Part shown: piece by piece, positions 22,429 to 31,862 of the stretch
How positions within the stretch are numbered: the stretch's first letter is position 1
How the letters are laid out: every line of letters starts with the position of its first letter
Source of the DNA: Dickeya aquatica
GTDB lineage: Bacteria > Pseudomonadota > Gammaproteobacteria > Enterobacterales > Enterobacteriaceae
Length of the DNA stretch: 64,000 nt
Assembly: GCF_900095885.1 (NCBI RefSeq)
Contig: NZ_LT615367.1
Span: 682,001 to 746,000 of the forward strand
Direction of reading: 5' to 3'
The notes under the pieces: model-generated
Databases searched by the model: none
What the model was told of the DNA's origin: nothing
What the model saw: the letters and a program-made list of their open reading frames with translations, nothing else
Made by a program: the position numbers and the translations under genes

Positions 22429-23313
22429 ATGAAGCCTTTCTTGCGCTGGTGTTATGTTGCGACAGCAATCATGCTGGCAGGATGCAGCAACACGGATTGG
22501 CGCAAAGATGCATTGCTGGCCGTCCCGTTGCAGCCTACGTTGCAACAGGAAGTCATCCTGGCACGCATGGAACAAATCCTCGCGAGCCGGGCAATTACTC
22601 CCGATGAGCGGGCACAGCTGTTATATGAGCGCGGAGTGCTGTATGATAGTCTCGGGTTACGGGCATTAGCGCGAAATGATTTTTCACAAGCGCTCTCTAT
22701 CCGCCCCGATATGCCGGAGGTATTTAATTATCTCGGCATTTATTTGACGCAGGCAGGCAATTTTGATGCTGCCTATGAAGCGTTTGATTCTGTATTAGAG
22801 CTTGATCCAACTTACAATTATGCGCGTTTGAATCGGGGCATCGCTTTGTACTACGGCGGTCGCTACCTGTTGGCGCAGGATGATCTGCTAGCGTTTTATC
22901 GCGACGATCCTAATGATCCTTTCCGTTCCCTGTGGCTTTATCTGGTGGAGAGAGAAATCAATCCCGAGAAGGCCAAATCGGCGTTAAAAGAACGCTACGA
23001 GGGCGCAAAGAAAGGTGTGTGGGGATGGACGATTGTCGAATTCTACCTGGGCTACATCAACGAGAAAACCTTGATGCAGCGGATTCAGGAAGAAGCTAAG
23101 GATAACACTTCGCTCGCCGAGCATCTCAGTGAAACTGACTTCTATTTAGGTAAGCACTACCTAAGTCTGGGGGACAAGAACACCGCCGAGGCGTTGTTCA
23201 AGCTGACGGTTGCTAACAATGTTCACAATTTTGTTGAGCACCGCTATGCATTGTTGGAATTGGCGCAGTTAGGCCAAGAGCAAGACGACCTATCAGGATC
23301 GGACCAGCAATAG
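22429..23313 (+). CDS. nlpI: Outer-membrane lipoprotein NlpI (TPR adaptor)
   Basis: NlpI is a tetratricopeptide-repeat lipoprotein that brings peptidoglycan hydrolases to the Prc protease and organises the murein machinery. The 294-aa precursor has a lipobox MLAGC with Cys19 as the predicted lipidation site. TPR-like helices run from about residues 60 to 270 (for example [21 protein letters not shown]). Its position between pnp and deaD is conserved. Confidence 0.95.
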   Translation: MKPFLRWCYVATAIMLAGCSNTDWRKDALLAVPLQPTLQQEVILARMEQILASRAITPDERAQLLYERGVLYDSLGLRALARNDFSQALSIRPDMPEVFNYLGIYLTQAGNFDAAYEAFDSVLELDPTYNYARLNRGIALYYGGRYLLAQDDLLAFYRDDPNDPFRSLWLYLVEREINPEKAKSALKERYEGAKKGVWGWTIVEFYLGYINEKTLMQRIQEEAKDNTSLAEHLSETDFYLGKHYLSLGDKNTAEALFKLTVANNVHNFVEHRYALLELAQLGQEQDDLSGSDQQ

Positions 23314-23493
23314 CTGACGAACACCTTTCAGCCTGAAATCATGATGATTTCTTCATCGCCTTAACGGGCGAGGCTTTATTGTTCGCTTTTTAATCCAATT
23401 TGAGCCGGTTCACACTTTTCAATGAAAATGATTGAGTATTTTCTCGACAAGTTATGTAGACTGGCCGCCATTTTGAAGTGAGGCTTAGTTTAC

Positions 23494-25380
23494 ATGGCAG
23501 AGTTTGAAACCTCTTTTGCTAGCTTGGGGCTGTCTGCTCCTATTTTGAATGCACTGTCTGACATGGGGTATGAAAAACCGTCCCCGATTCAGGCGGAGTG
23601 TATTCCCCATTTGTTGAACGGCCGTGATGTGCTGGGTATGGCCCAGACAGGTAGCGGCAAGACAGCGGCGTTTTCTTTGCCGTTGCTCAATAACATCAAG
23701 GCTGAACTGAAAGCGCCACAAATGCTGGTGCTGGCACCGACCCGTGAACTGGCGGTGCAGGTAGCAGAAGCCTGTAATGAATTCTCTAAACATATGCAGG
23801 GTGTTAACGTGGTCGCACTGTATGGCGGCCAGCGTTATGACGTGCAGTTACGTGCCCTGCGTCAGGGGCCGCAGATCGTCGTCGGTACGCCGGGTCGTCT
23901 GCTGGATCACCTGAAACGCGGTACGCTGGATCTGTCCAACCTGAGCGGTCTGGTACTGGATGAAGCCGACGAAATGTTGCGTATGGGCTTTATTGAAGAT
24001 GTGGAAAACATCATGGCGCAGATCCCGGCTGAACATCAGACCGCGCTGTTCTCCGCCACCATGCCGGAGGCGATCCGCCGCATTACCCGTCGCTTCATGA
24101 ACGATCCGCAGGAAGTGCGTATTCAGTCCAGCGTCACCACGCGCCCGGATATCAGCCAGAGCTACTGGACGGTATACGGCATGCGTAAAAATGAAGCGCT
24201 GATCCGTTTCCTCGAAGCGGAAGACTTTGATGCAGCCATCATTTTCGTGCGCACCAAGAATGCCACGCTGGAAGTGGCCGAAGCGCTGGAGCGCAGCGGT
24301 TATAACAGTGCGGCGCTAAATGGTGACATGAACCAGGCGCTGCGTGAGCAAACGCTGGAGCGCCTGAAAGATGGTCGTCTGGATATCCTGATTGCCACCG
24401 ACGTTGCCGCTCGTGGTCTGGACGTTGAGCGTATCAGTCTGGTGGTGAACTACGATATCCCAATGGATTCCGAGTCCTATGTTCACCGTATCGGCCGTAC
24501 CGGCCGTGCGGGCCGTGCCGGCCGTGCGCTGTTGTTTGTGGAAAACCGCGAACGCCGCCTGCTGCGCAATATTGAACGCACCATGAAGCTGACCATTCCT
24601 GAAGTGGAATTGCCGAATGCGGAATTGCTGGGTCAGCGTCGTCTGGCGCAGTTTGCGGCAAAAGTTCAGCAGCAACTGGAAAGTAGTGATCTGGATCAGT
24701 ACCGTGCTCTGCTGGCGAAATTGCAGCCTGCGGATGAGCTGGATGTGGAAACGCTGGCAGCGGCTCTGCTGAAAATGGCACAGGGTGAACGCCCGCTGAT
24801 CCTGCCGCCGGATGCACCGGCACGCCCGCGTCGTGAATTCCGTGAGCGTGAAGATCGTTTCGAGCGCCGTGGCGAACGTAATGATCGTGGCCCGCGGACT
24901 GAGCGCAGTGGCAGTGATGAGCGCCCGGCTCGCCGTGAGCGTCGTGATGTGGGTGAAATGGAGTTGTACCGCATTGAAGTGGGCCGTGATGATGGTGTTG
25001 AAGTTCGCCATATCGTGGGTGCCATTGCCAATGAAGGTGACATCAGCAGCCGTTATATCGGTAACATCAAGCTGTTTGCTTCTCACTCAACCATCGAGCT
25101 GCCGAAAGGAATGCCGGGAGAATTGCTGTCGCATTTCACTCGTACCCGTATTCTGAACAAGCCGATGAATATGCAACTGATGGGTGATGCACAGCCGCAT
25201 GAACGTCGTGAGCGCCGTGAAGGCGGTGAGCGTGGCGAACGCGGTGGTCGTGGTTTCGGTGAACGTGCTGGCAGCGGTAATGGCCGCCGTCCGTTTGCCG
25301 GTGAGCGCCGTGAAGGTGGTGGTGAGCGTCGTGGCAACCGTGAAGGCCAGCGTGCACCACGTCGTTTCAATGACGCCTGA
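23494..25380 (+). CDS. deaD: Cold-shock DEAD-box RNA helicase DeaD/CsdA
   Basis: DeaD unwinds RNA in 50S assembly and mRNA decay at low temperature. The 628-aa protein has the Q motif and motif I AQTGSGKT near residue 51, DEAD (LDEADEML) near 155, SAT, and motif [15 protein letters not shown], followed by a dimerisation domain, an RNA-binding domain, and an Arg/Gly-rich tail ([16 protein letters not shown]). A leader of up to 180 nt precedes it, consistent with the long 5' UTR known in E. coli. Confidence 0.97.
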   Translation: MAEFETSFASLGLSAPILNALSDMGYEKPSPIQAECIPHLLNGRDVLGMAQTGSGKTAAFSLPLLNNIKAELKAPQMLVLAPTRELAVQVAEACNEFSKHMQGVNVVALYGGQRYDVQLRALRQGPQIVVGTPGRLLDHLKRGTLDLSNLSGLVLDEADEMLRMGFIEDVENIMAQIPAEHQTALFSATMPEAIRRITRRFMNDPQEVRIQSSVTTRPDISQSYWTVYGMRKNEALIRFLEAEDFDAAIIFVRTKNATLEVAEALERSGYNSAALNGDMNQALREQTLERLKDGRLDILIATDVAARGLDVERISLVVNYDIPMDSESYVHRIGRTGRAGRAGRALLFVENRERRLLRNIERTMKLTIPEVELPNAELLGQRRLAQFAAKVQQQLESSDLDQYRALLAKLQPADELDVETLAAALLKMAQGERPLILPPDAPARPRREFREREDRFERRGERNDRGPRTERSGSDERPARRERRDVGEMELYRIEVGRDDGVEVRHIVGAIANEGDISSRYIGNIKLFASHSTIELPKGMPGELLSHFTRTRILNKPMNMQLMGDAQPHERRERREGGERGERGGRGFGERAGSGNGRRPFAGERREGGGERRGNREGQRAPRRFNDA

Positions 25381-25399
25381 TACAACCGGTCTTGATGTG

Positions 25400-25427
25400 A
25401 AAAACCAGCCTTCGGGCTGGTTTTTTT
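25400..25427. terminator. Terminator between deaD and yhbW
   Basis: ACCAGCC and GGCTGGT form a stem closed by a TTCG tetraloop (25404-25421), with A-rich sequence on the left and T7 on the right. It can act in both directions between the convergent genes. Confidence 0.92.
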
Positions 25428-25437
25428 ATGCCTGTGA

Positions 25438-26457
25438 TTAGGCCATTCGCGGCTGGCGTACAACCTCTGGCTGTAATTGTGCGATAAGCTCAAAAGAGCG
25501 CAATCGGGCCTGATGGTTGAATATCTGGCCGTTGAGCATCAGCTCGTCGGCCTGGGTTTCCCGCAGCAGGGTTTGCAGGCCGTGGTGCACGCTGGCCGGC
25601 GAGCCGACGATGGCGAGCCGTAATGTCTGTTCCACGGCAAACTGCTCGGCGGCTGACCAGTAAGCCGCCATCGACTCGACCGGCGCAGGCAGCGGCCCCG
25701 GTGTGCCGCGGCGCAGGTTGATGAATTGCTGTTGCAGTGACGTAAACAGGAAACGGGCGTCGCTGTCGCTGTCGGCGGCGATGACGTTAACGCACACCAT
25801 GGTGTACGGTTTTTCCAGTTGAGCGGAAGGCTGGAAATTGTCGCGGTAAAGCTGTAGCGCCTGTAACAGCATATCGGGGGCAAAATGGGCGGCGAAGGCA
25901 AATGGCAATCCCATTGAGGCGGCCAACTGCGCGCTATAGAAGCTGGAGCCTAACAGCCAGATTGGCACATTCAGCCCTTGTCCCGGCACCGCCTGCACGG
26001 CTTGTGCTGGTTTGGCATCGGCAAAGTAGTGCTGCAATTCGGCGACATCGCGCGGAAAATCGTCAAGATCGGTGTGCAAATGGCGGCGCAGTGCTTGCAT
26101 GGTGCGCGGGTCGGTGCCCGGCGCACGCCCAAGCCCGAGCTCGATACGGCCGGGGTAGAGCGATTCGAGTGTACCGAACTGCTCGGCAATCACCAGTGGC
26201 GCATGGTTTGGCAGCATTACTCCACCGGAACCGAGCCGGATACGTTGTGTTCCACCGGCAATGTAACCGATCAGCACTGAGGTGGCGGCGCTGGCGATGC
26301 CGGTCATGTTGTGGTGTTCGGCCAGCCAGTAGCGCTGGTATCCCCAGGATTCTGCATGTTGCGCGAGATCCAAAGAATGGTGAAACGCATCACGGGCGGT
26401 ATTGCCCTGCGGGATGGGAGCCAGATCGAGCAGCGAGAAAGGAACGTTAGCGGTCAT
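25438..26457 (-). CDS. yhbW: Luciferase-like flavin monooxygenase family protein YhbW
   Basis: This is a 339-aa member of the bacterial luciferase-like (LLM class) TIM-barrel family with no proven substrate. Typical sequences are [19 protein letters not shown] at the N-terminus, the [21 protein letters not shown] region, and [21 protein letters not shown] chose the ATG at 26457 over a GTG at 26466 because of spacing to GATGAG. In E. coli mtr separates it from deaD; here it is absent. Confidence 0.9.
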   Translation of the reverse strand: MTANVPFSLLDLAPIPQGNTARDAFHHSLDLAQHAESWGYQRYWLAEHHNMTGIASAATSVLIGYIAGGTQRIRLGSGGVMLPNHAPLVIAEQFGTLESLYPGRIELGLGRAPGTDPRTMQALRRHLHTDLDDFPRDVAELQHYFADAKPAQAVQAVPGQGLNVPIWLLGSSFYSAQLAASMGLPFAFAAHFAPDMLLQALQLYRDNFQPSAQLEKPYTMVCVNVIAADSDSDARFLFTSLQQQFINLRRGTPGPLPAPVESMAAYWSAAEQFAVEQTLRLAIVGSPASVHHGLQTLLRETQADELMLNGQIFNHQARLRSFELIAQLQPEVVRQPRMA

Positions 26458-26574
26458 AAGCGTCACTCATCAGGTTAAGGGGCTGAACGTGTCAGCCCAA
26501 AATAAACACGGATAAGATGTTACGCTGTCTTAACACGAGATAACGGACGATGCGTGCGCATCGTCCCTGACGAG

Positions 26575-27453
26575 CTAATCAACCAGCTCCAGCCCGGCCA
26601 GACGCCGCCAGTAGCCGTTGCAATCCTGCTGGTTTTCCAGCACCAGCGGGTGTTCCCCATGCTGGTTAGCGCGAAAACGCGCCAGCATCGCCAGCGTGTC
26701 AGGCCCCTGCGGTGACAGGCGCACGATATCCACCAGCCCGTCCATGGAGGCCAAATCATTACCCAGGTTATAGCAGTAACCGCTCTGAGTCTGGATACCG
26801 TTGAGCACGAACACCTGCTGGTTTTCCTGCGATAGCACCTGACGGCCTTGTGGATAGTTCAGACAACAGGTTTCACACTCATCTTTGGCGCGGTTTTCCG
26901 AGCGAGCGGTAAAACAGCGTGCGGAATAAGCCAGCGGCAGATGACCATAGCTCAGCACTTCAACCTCGAATTGATGGCGAAAGCCCAGCTCATCACATTG
27001 ATTGAGCAGATGTTGCAGCCAGTCACGCGACAGCTCAACGGGCATACACCAGCGCATCATGCCCTGTTTGTGCAGCAAGCGCAGCGTATAGGCGTTGTAG
27101 CAATTCAGCGCATGTCCGGCGACAAACGGCAGACCGCGCTCGGCGGCCATATTAACCGCACCGAGATCGTTGGCTTCCAGCAGAAACTCGCCGTTTTCCA
27201 CATAGCGTTGTAGCTCATTGAGTTCAGAGGGGGCTTGCAATAGCGCCAGCGTGGAGATAACCACTTGCTTGCCGCTGCGCGCGACATCACGCGCTAAGGC
27301 GAGCCAGTCGTTTACTTTCATGCTGCGCCGTTTACTGCACACCGTCTCACCCAGATAGATGATATCGGCACTGCTGGTAACGGCGGCGTGATAGAAAGCC
27401 TCAATGTCAGCTTTTGGCCAGTAGTAAAGCAGTGCGCCTAGTGAATATTTCAT
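26575..27453 (-). CDS. ubiV: Oxygen-independent ubiquinone hydroxylation protein UbiV
   Basis: UbiV is a U32-family 4Fe-4S protein that with UbiU hydroxylates the ubiquinone ring without oxygen. From the ATG at 27453 (MKYSLGALLYYWPK) it is 292 aa. The cluster cysteines are visible: Cys39 (ETVCSKRR) and the CFTARSENRAKDECETCC group near 180-197. A longer frame upstream overlaps ubiU and is rejected. It follows ubiU by 14 bp in one operon. Confidence 0.95.
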   Translation of the reverse strand: MKYSLGALLYYWPKADIEAFYHAAVTSSADIIYLGETVCSKRRSMKVNDWLALARDVARSGKQVVISTLALLQAPSELNELQRYVENGEFLLEANDLGAVNMAAERGLPFVAGHALNCYNAYTLRLLHKQGMMRWCMPVELSRDWLQHLLNQCDELGFRHQFEVEVLSYGHLPLAYSARCFTARSENRAKDECETCCLNYPQGRQVLSQENQQVFVLNGIQTQSGYCYNLGNDLASMDGLVDIVRLSPQGPDTLAMLARFRANQHGEHPLVLENQQDCNGYWRRLAGLELVD

Positions 27454-27467
27454 TGTGTGTTCTCCCG

Positions 27468-28466
27468 CTACTGCCACTGACGGTGGTAAGCGCCCAGCGT
27501 GGTTTGTGTGCCTTCGGCAAGTGCGCCCAGTGCATCCATCCATTCTGGGGTGGCACTGAAATGCGCCGGGTCGGCTTTGCAGCGGTCAATCGCCTGACGC
27601 CACACTTTTGTCACCTGACTGACGTAGGCCGGGCTGCGCTGGCGGCCTTCGATTTTTACCGACGCGATGTTGGCGGCCATCAGCTCCGGCAGCAACTCCA
27701 GCGTATTGAGGCTGGTCGGCTCTTCCAGCGCGTGATAGCGCTGGCCATCAACCAGATAGCGGCCTTTACACAAGGTGGGATAACCGGCATTTTCGTTATC
27801 CTGATAGCGGTCTATCAGTACATCATTCAGGCGGGATTCCATGCCCTGATCCGTTTGCTGCCAGCGCACAAAGCGTGCCGGCGAGCAGGCCCCCACGGTA
27901 TTCGGGGACTCACCGGTTAAATAGGACGACAGATAACAGCGTCCTTCGGCCATAATGCACAGGCTGCCAAAGGCAAACACTTCCAGCGGCACCGGGCTGG
28001 TGCGTGCCAGCTGTTTGACCTGATGAATCGAGAGCACGCGTGGCAAAACCACCCGTGCGACGTCAAAATGGCGCTGGTAGAAGCGAATGGCCTGCTCATT
28101 GGTGGCGGATGCCTGTACCGAGACGTGTCGCTCAACGCTCGGGTAGCGCTCGGCGGCATATTCCAGCATCGCTAAATCAGCCAGGATCAACGCATCCGCT
28201 CCGGCTGTTTGCACGGCCGTATCCACCGCCCGTTGCCAGCGCGAGTAACCATCAGGGTGAGCAAACGTATTGATGGCGATGTGCAGTTTGCGCCGACGCT
28301 GATGCACATAGTCGCCAGCATCCTGCAATTTTTTGTCGGTGAAATTCAGGCCAGCGAAGTGGCGGGCGTTGGTATCGTCTTTCAGCCCGATGTACACCGC
28401 ATCGGCCCCCTGGTCAATGGCGGCTTTCAGTGCCGGTAAGTTCCCGGCGGGGCAAAGCAACTCCAT
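27468..28466 (-). CDS. ubiU: Oxygen-independent ubiquinone hydroxylation protein UbiU
   Basis: UbiU forms the heterodimer with UbiV and binds a second 4Fe-4S cluster. The 332-aa U32 peptidase-like protein begins MELLCPAGNLPALKAAIDQGADAV (family signature) and carries the cysteine group FGSLCIMAEGRCYLSS followed by GACSPARFVRW. It is divergent from ubiT, so the three anaerobic ubiquinone genes share one control region. Confidence 0.95.
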   Translation of the reverse strand: MELLCPAGNLPALKAAIDQGADAVYIGLKDDTNARHFAGLNFTDKKLQDAGDYVHQRRRKLHIAINTFAHPDGYSRWQRAVDTAVQTAGADALILADLAMLEYAAERYPSVERHVSVQASATNEQAIRFYQRHFDVARVVLPRVLSIHQVKQLARTSPVPLEVFAFGSLCIMAEGRCYLSSYLTGESPNTVGACSPARFVRWQQTDQGMESRLNDVLIDRYQDNENAGYPTLCKGRYLVDGQRYHALEEPTSLNTLELLPELMAANIASVKIEGRQRSPAYVSQVTKVWRQAIDRCKADPAHFSATPEWMDALGALAEGTQTTLGAYHRQWQ

Positions 28467-28786
28467 GGTTACATCCTTTCATGTCGGCCTGGCGCTGCGC
28501 GCCTGTTGGCAATAAAAACGGATCTTAGTGAAGCGAATCCCCGGTAACTTTGATTTAAACCAGCATAAAAGGGGATTACCGGTGGTTTCGGTTCGTGATT
28601 TGGCGCAGAACAGGCTAAATTTACCCCGTTGGGTAACGATTGTTGGTCTGCCGGGCGTGGTGCGGTGAGGCGGAATACACCGGTCTGGCGTTTTTTATGA
28701 TGTAGACCTGTGCTGCCCGTTTCCTGTTATGTGGCAGAATGAGGGCCATATCGGTCAGGCAGTATCGCTTTATGAGGAGTAGGCCA
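28467..28786. other. Divergent control region between ubiUV and ubiT (320 bp)
   Basis: No ORF is supported here. It holds the two promoters, a small hairpin TTACCC/GGGTAA (28621-28636), and the strong ubiT ribosome-binding site GAGGAG at 28774-28779. The candidate FNR site is listed separately. Confidence 0.6.
28550..28563. promoter_or_regulatory. Weak candidate FNR site upstream of ubiUV
   Basis: TTGAT-TTAA-ACCAG keeps a perfect left half but only 3 of 5 bases of the right half of the FNR consensus TTGAT-N4-ATCAA. It is about 85-97 bp before ubiU. ubiUV is known to be FNR-controlled in E. coli, which is the main reason to list it. Confidence 0.35.
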
Positions 28787-29311
28787 GTGTTGGAAAAACT
28801 ACGGGCACAGATTGTGCGTCAAGGGCCGCGCTTACTGAGTAAGCCATTAACATTAACGCCTTTTTTCCTGCAACGTCGGGTGATGGAGCAACTGCTGGAC
28901 TGGCAGTTTCGCCAGGCACTGGAGGAAGGGGAACTGGATTTTCTGCAAGGACGCTGGTTGCGCGTTGAAGTGCGGGATATTGGTTTGCAGTGGTTTGTGA
29001 CGCTGTGCAATAACCGTCTGGCTATCAGCCATAATGAGCTGGCGGATGTGAGCTTTAGCGCCGATGCCAACGACCTGATTCTGATAGCGGCCCGCCTCGA
29101 AGACCCGGACACGCTGTTTTTCCAGCGCCGTTTGCGTATTGAAGGTGACACCGAGCTGGGTCTGTATGTCAAAAATTTGATGGATGCGATTGAGCTTGAG
29201 AACATGCCGGCACCGCTGCGTACCGGCTTGCTGCAACTGGCCGGGTTTATTGCTGCCGGGTTACAGGAGGGTGCGCAGCCTGTCGGCGCGCACATGCCAG
29301 TATCATGCTGA
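28787..29311 (+). CDS. ubiT: Anaerobic ubiquinone accessory factor UbiT (SCP2 domain)
   Basis: UbiT is the SCP2-domain lipid carrier specific to the oxygen-independent ubiquinone pathway, replacing UbiJ. The GTG at 28787 is chosen because GAGGAG sits 7 bp upstream and the 174-aa length then equals E. coli YhbT. The SCP2 fold spans about residues 40-150 (ADVSFSADANDLILIAARLEDPD, FQRRLRIEGDTELGL). Its last 7 bp overlap the start of yhbS. Confidence 0.94.
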   Translation: MLEKLRAQIVRQGPRLLSKPLTLTPFFLQRRVMEQLLDWQFRQALEEGELDFLQGRWLRVEVRDIGLQWFVTLCNNRLAISHNELADVSFSADANDLILIAARLEDPDTLFFQRRLRIEGDTELGLYVKNLMDAIELENMPAPLRTGLLQLAGFIAAGLQEGAQPVGAHMPVSC

Positions 29312-29808
29312 TTCGTGTAGAAATTCCGGTCGATGCCCCCGGCATTGATGCGCTGTTGCGGCGTACGTTTCCCACCAGTGCTGAGGCCGAACTGGTTCAG
29401 CAATTGCGCGAGGATGGCCAACTGACGCTGGGTATCGTCGCTACCGACGACGAAGGCGGCGTGATTGGGTATGCCGCGTTCAGCCCGGTGACGCTGGGCG
29501 GGGAAGACCTGCAATGGGTGGCACTGGCACCGATGGCGGTAGATGAGTCGCACCGCCGTCAGGGCATTGGTGAGCAACTGGTATATGAAGGGCTGGATGC
29601 ACTCAATGAGTTCGGCTATACCGCGGTTGTCGTACTGGGTAATGCTCATTACTATGCGCGCTTCGGCTTTGTGCCTGCGGCCGCGCAACAGTTGCATTGC
29701 CGCTGGCTGGGGTGCGAGGCGGATTTTCAGGTCTATCCGCTGGCGGATAACCATTTTCAGGGAGCCAGTGGCCTGGTGGAATACGCCGAGCCGTTTAATC
29801 GCTTCTGA
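29305..29808 (+). CDS. yhbS: GNAT-family N-acetyltransferase YhbS
   Basis: A 167-aa GNAT acetyltransferase. The acetyl-CoA pyrophosphate-binding motif is [15 protein letters not shown] near residues 80-94. The substrate is unknown. It overlaps the 3' end of ubiT and is convergent with yhbQ, which overlaps its last codons by 14 bp. Confidence 0.92.
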   Translation: MLIRVEIPVDAPGIDALLRRTFPTSAEAELVQQLREDGQLTLGIVATDDEGGVIGYAAFSPVTLGGEDLQWVALAPMAVDESHRRQGIGEQLVYEGLDALNEFGYTAVVVLGNAHYYARFGFVPAAAQQLHCRWLGCEADFQVYPLADNHFQGASGLVEYAEPFNRF

Positions 29809-30097
29809 ATAGCGGCGGAAAATCGTCAAGTGTGGCAGGCTGGTGTTGCACCAGCCTTTCTTTTTGCATTTTGCTCAATTGCTTGATGCGATATTCCCAT
29901 TTTAGTGCCGTTGAGCGATCGCCCGCCACACAGTAATACACCAGCGTCAGCGGCCCCTTGCCGCGTAATGCCCGCGCCCCTTTTCCGGCCTGGTGCTGTG
30001 CCAGCCTGCGCGCCACATCGGTGGTGATACCGGTATAGAGCGCTCCGGCCTCGGTGCGGAGCAGATATAAGAACCATATGCTGTCGCTGCTGTTCAC
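29795..30097 (-). CDS. yhbQ: GIY-YIG domain protein YhbQ
   Basis: A 100-aa GIY-YIG superfamily protein, with [22 protein letters not shown] as the GIY-YIG signature region. I choose the GTG at 30097, preceded by AAGGAA, because this gives the E. coli length; the frame is open 24 codons further upstream. A nuclease activity is possible but unproven. It lies just upstream of the CRISPR leader, facing away from it. Confidence 0.88.
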   Translation of the reverse strand: MNSSDSIWFLYLLRTEAGALYTGITTDVARRLAQHQAGKGARALRGKGPLTLVYYCVAGDRSTALKWEYRIKQLSKMQKERLVQHQPATLDDFPPLFRSD

Positions 30098-30302
30098 GTC
30101 ATTTCCTTTTCGTGGTTTAGCGCCTATTTTACGGTGACAGGCCGATACAGGCTGCCTGTTTGACGCCATTTATCGGTGGCAGCCGGTGAGGTACATCACG
30201 GCCTTTATTTATCAATAAGTTAGTGTTCTTTAACAACATGAAAAAGTGGGTGGAATTTTTCAGGCTTTAAAAGTCATTAGAAAACAAGTATATACTTTTA
30301 GA
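30098..30302 (+). promoter_or_regulatory. CRISPR leader region
   Basis: This 205-bp stretch becomes AT-rich toward the first repeat and contains GTTCTTTAACAA and a final TATATACTTTTAGA just before repeat 1. It is placed at the leader end because the repeats at the opposite end are degenerate. It overlaps the 5' side of yhbQ, which is transcribed the other way. Confidence 0.8.
30210..30222 (+). promoter_or_regulatory. IHF-binding consensus in the CRISPR leader
   Basis: TATCAATAAGTTA matches the IHF consensus WATCAANNNNTTR at every defined base. IHF bends the leader for Cas1-Cas2 integration in type I-E systems. The site is 80 bp before the first repeat, farther than the proximal site known in E. 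coli. Confidence 0.55.
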
Positions 30303-31673
30303 GTGTTCCCCGCGCCAGCGGGGATAAACCGATAACTATTCGCCGTGATATGTGCAATATCGCGTGTTCCCCGCGCCAGCGGGGATAAACCGCGCCCTTC
30401 GGGTAACCAGAACTTAAAGTCGGCGTGTTCCCCGCGCCAGCGGGGGTAAACCGGCATGATTCGGATAAAGCTACAGATAGCAGAGGTGTTCCCCGCGCCA
30501 GCGGGGATAAACCGGTTGGCGGAGAGGAGCCGCACCCGCTTAGTGCGTGTTCCCCGCGCCAGCGGGGATAAACCGCGTGCCAGATGAACGCATCCCCTGA
30601 TACCAGTGTGTTCCCCGCGCCAGCGGGGATAAACCGAGCCTCTTCCGCTGTGGCAAAACGAGAGGGTGGTGTTCCCCGCGCCAGCGGGGATAAACCGGTA
30701 AACCTCATGACTGACCTCTATTTAACAGCGTGTTCCCCGCGCCAGCGGGGATAAACCGTCATTTCGAACACTCTACCAAAGCTGATGGCGGTGTTCCCCG
30801 CGCCAGCGGGGATAAACCGGAGCGCCGCAAAACGTTGATATCAGCAGCTATGTGTTCCCCGCGCCAGCGGGGATAAACCGTGTACGAGGGTGTTGTAAGG
30901 CTGACGAAAGACGTGTTCCCCGCGCCAGCGGGGATAAACCGCGTTTGAAAAATGGATTTCTGAGAACAGCGAGGTGTTCCCCGCGCCAGCGGGGATAAAC
31001 CGCACGGGCAATTCTCAATCCTGACATTCACGCCGTGTTCCCCGCGCCAGCGGGGATAAACCGGCACGGGTAAAAACTTCCGCGATGCTGACTATGTGTT
31101 CCCCGCGCCAGCGGGGATAAACCGGCTGACGAAAGACGGCCAACGCGTTCGTAACAGTGTTCCCCGCGCCAGCGGGGATAAACCGTCATATTTTTCCCAA
31201 TCCCTGCGCGTGGCGCAGTGTTCCCCGCGCCAGCGGGGATAAACCGGCTGACGAAAGACGGCCAACGCGTTCGTAACAGTGTTCCCCGCGCCAGCGGGGA
31301 TAAACCGTCATATTTTTCCCAATCCCTGCGCGTGGCGCAGTGTTCCCCGCGCCAGCGGGGATAAACCGCGGTTTCGGGCCTGACGGCTAGAGTCTGATGG
31401 GTGTTCCCCGCGCCAGCGGGGATAAACCGGTGGCGGGACTGCACACACGCACCCGAGTTTCGTGTTCCCCGCGCCAGCGGGGATAAACCGGGGTATGAGG
31501 ATGTTACGGCCACAACTGAGGCGTGTTCCCCGCGCCAGCGGGGATAAACCGTTCAAAAATGGCGAGATGTACACCGCCGAATTGTGTTCCCCGCGCAAGC
31601 GGGGATAAACCGGCAGGTGTAATCGGTGCCCGGTTGGGGCTAAAGTGTTCCCCGCATCAGCGGGGATAAACCA
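30303..31673 (+). CRISPR. Type I-E CRISPR array, 23 repeats and 22 spacers
   Basis: The 29-bp repeat begins GTGTTCCCCG and ends GATAAACCG, with the I-E stem CCCCGC/GCGGGG. Repeats start at 30303 and recur every 61 bp exactly, so all 22 spacers are 32 nt. Three repeats deviate: repeat 3 (30425) has A22 changed to G, repeat 22 (31584) has C14 changed to A, and terminal repeat 23 (31645) has three changes including the last G. The degenerate right end and AT-rich left flank put the leader on the left and transcription rightward. No cas gene lies within the 30 kb on either side. Confidence 0.99.
31096..31339 (+). repeat. Tandem duplication of two CRISPR units
   Basis: The 122-bp block 31096-31217 (repeat 14, spacer 14, repeat 15, spacer 15) is repeated exactly at 31218-31339, so spacers 16 and 17 are copies of 14 and 15. 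Spacer 14 starts GCTGACGAAAGACGG and spacer 15 starts TCATATTTTTCCC. Recombination between repeats is the likely cause. Confidence 0.98.
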
Positions 31674-31703
31674 TCGACCGTGCTCGCCATATTACCTCTT
31701 TTT

Positions 31704-31719
31704 TGTGATAATATTCACA
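31704..31719 (+). promoter_or_regulatory. CRP site (distal) of the deo promoter
   Basis: TGTGATAATATTCACA is a perfect TGTGA-N6-TCACA palindrome. It is centred at 31711.5, 52 bp upstream of a second site, the same spacing as the two CRP sites of E. coli deoP2. Confidence 0.8.
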
Positions 31720-31755
31720 GTGATGATGTTTTATGTGTCTATTGTTTCTTTTTTA

Positions 31756-31771
31756 TGTGAATAAAAACACA
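31756..31771 (+). promoter_or_regulatory. CRP site (proximal) of the deo promoter
   Basis: TGTGAATAAAAACACA matches the CRP consensus with one mismatch in the right half. With its centre at 31763.5, a class II promoter start would be near 31805. In E. coli CytR binds between the two CRP sites; I see no clear CytR or DeoR palindrome here. Confidence 0.7.
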
Positions 31772-31862
31772 AAAAACAGCGGGCGATCGCGGTGAAATAC
31801 CGTATCGCTTAAAAAAACCTATCGCGCCCAATGTCTCGGCGTGACCAAAAGCGGAGTGTTGT

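Noticed and set aside
28819..29829. 336-codon minus-strand ORF opposite ubiT and yhbS
   Set aside because: It covers two well-identified genes on the other strand and shows no domain of its own.
30260..31598. Several minus-strand ORFs of 90-160 codons with repeating PAGAGNT and PLARGT segments
   Set aside because: They are translations of the CRISPR repeats in reverse; the 61-bp period causes the repeating peptide. No start signal or homology supports genes.
31781..31790. GCGATCGC palindrome near the deo promoter
   Set aside because: A single octamer is expected by chance and is not the cyanobacterial HIP1 pattern.
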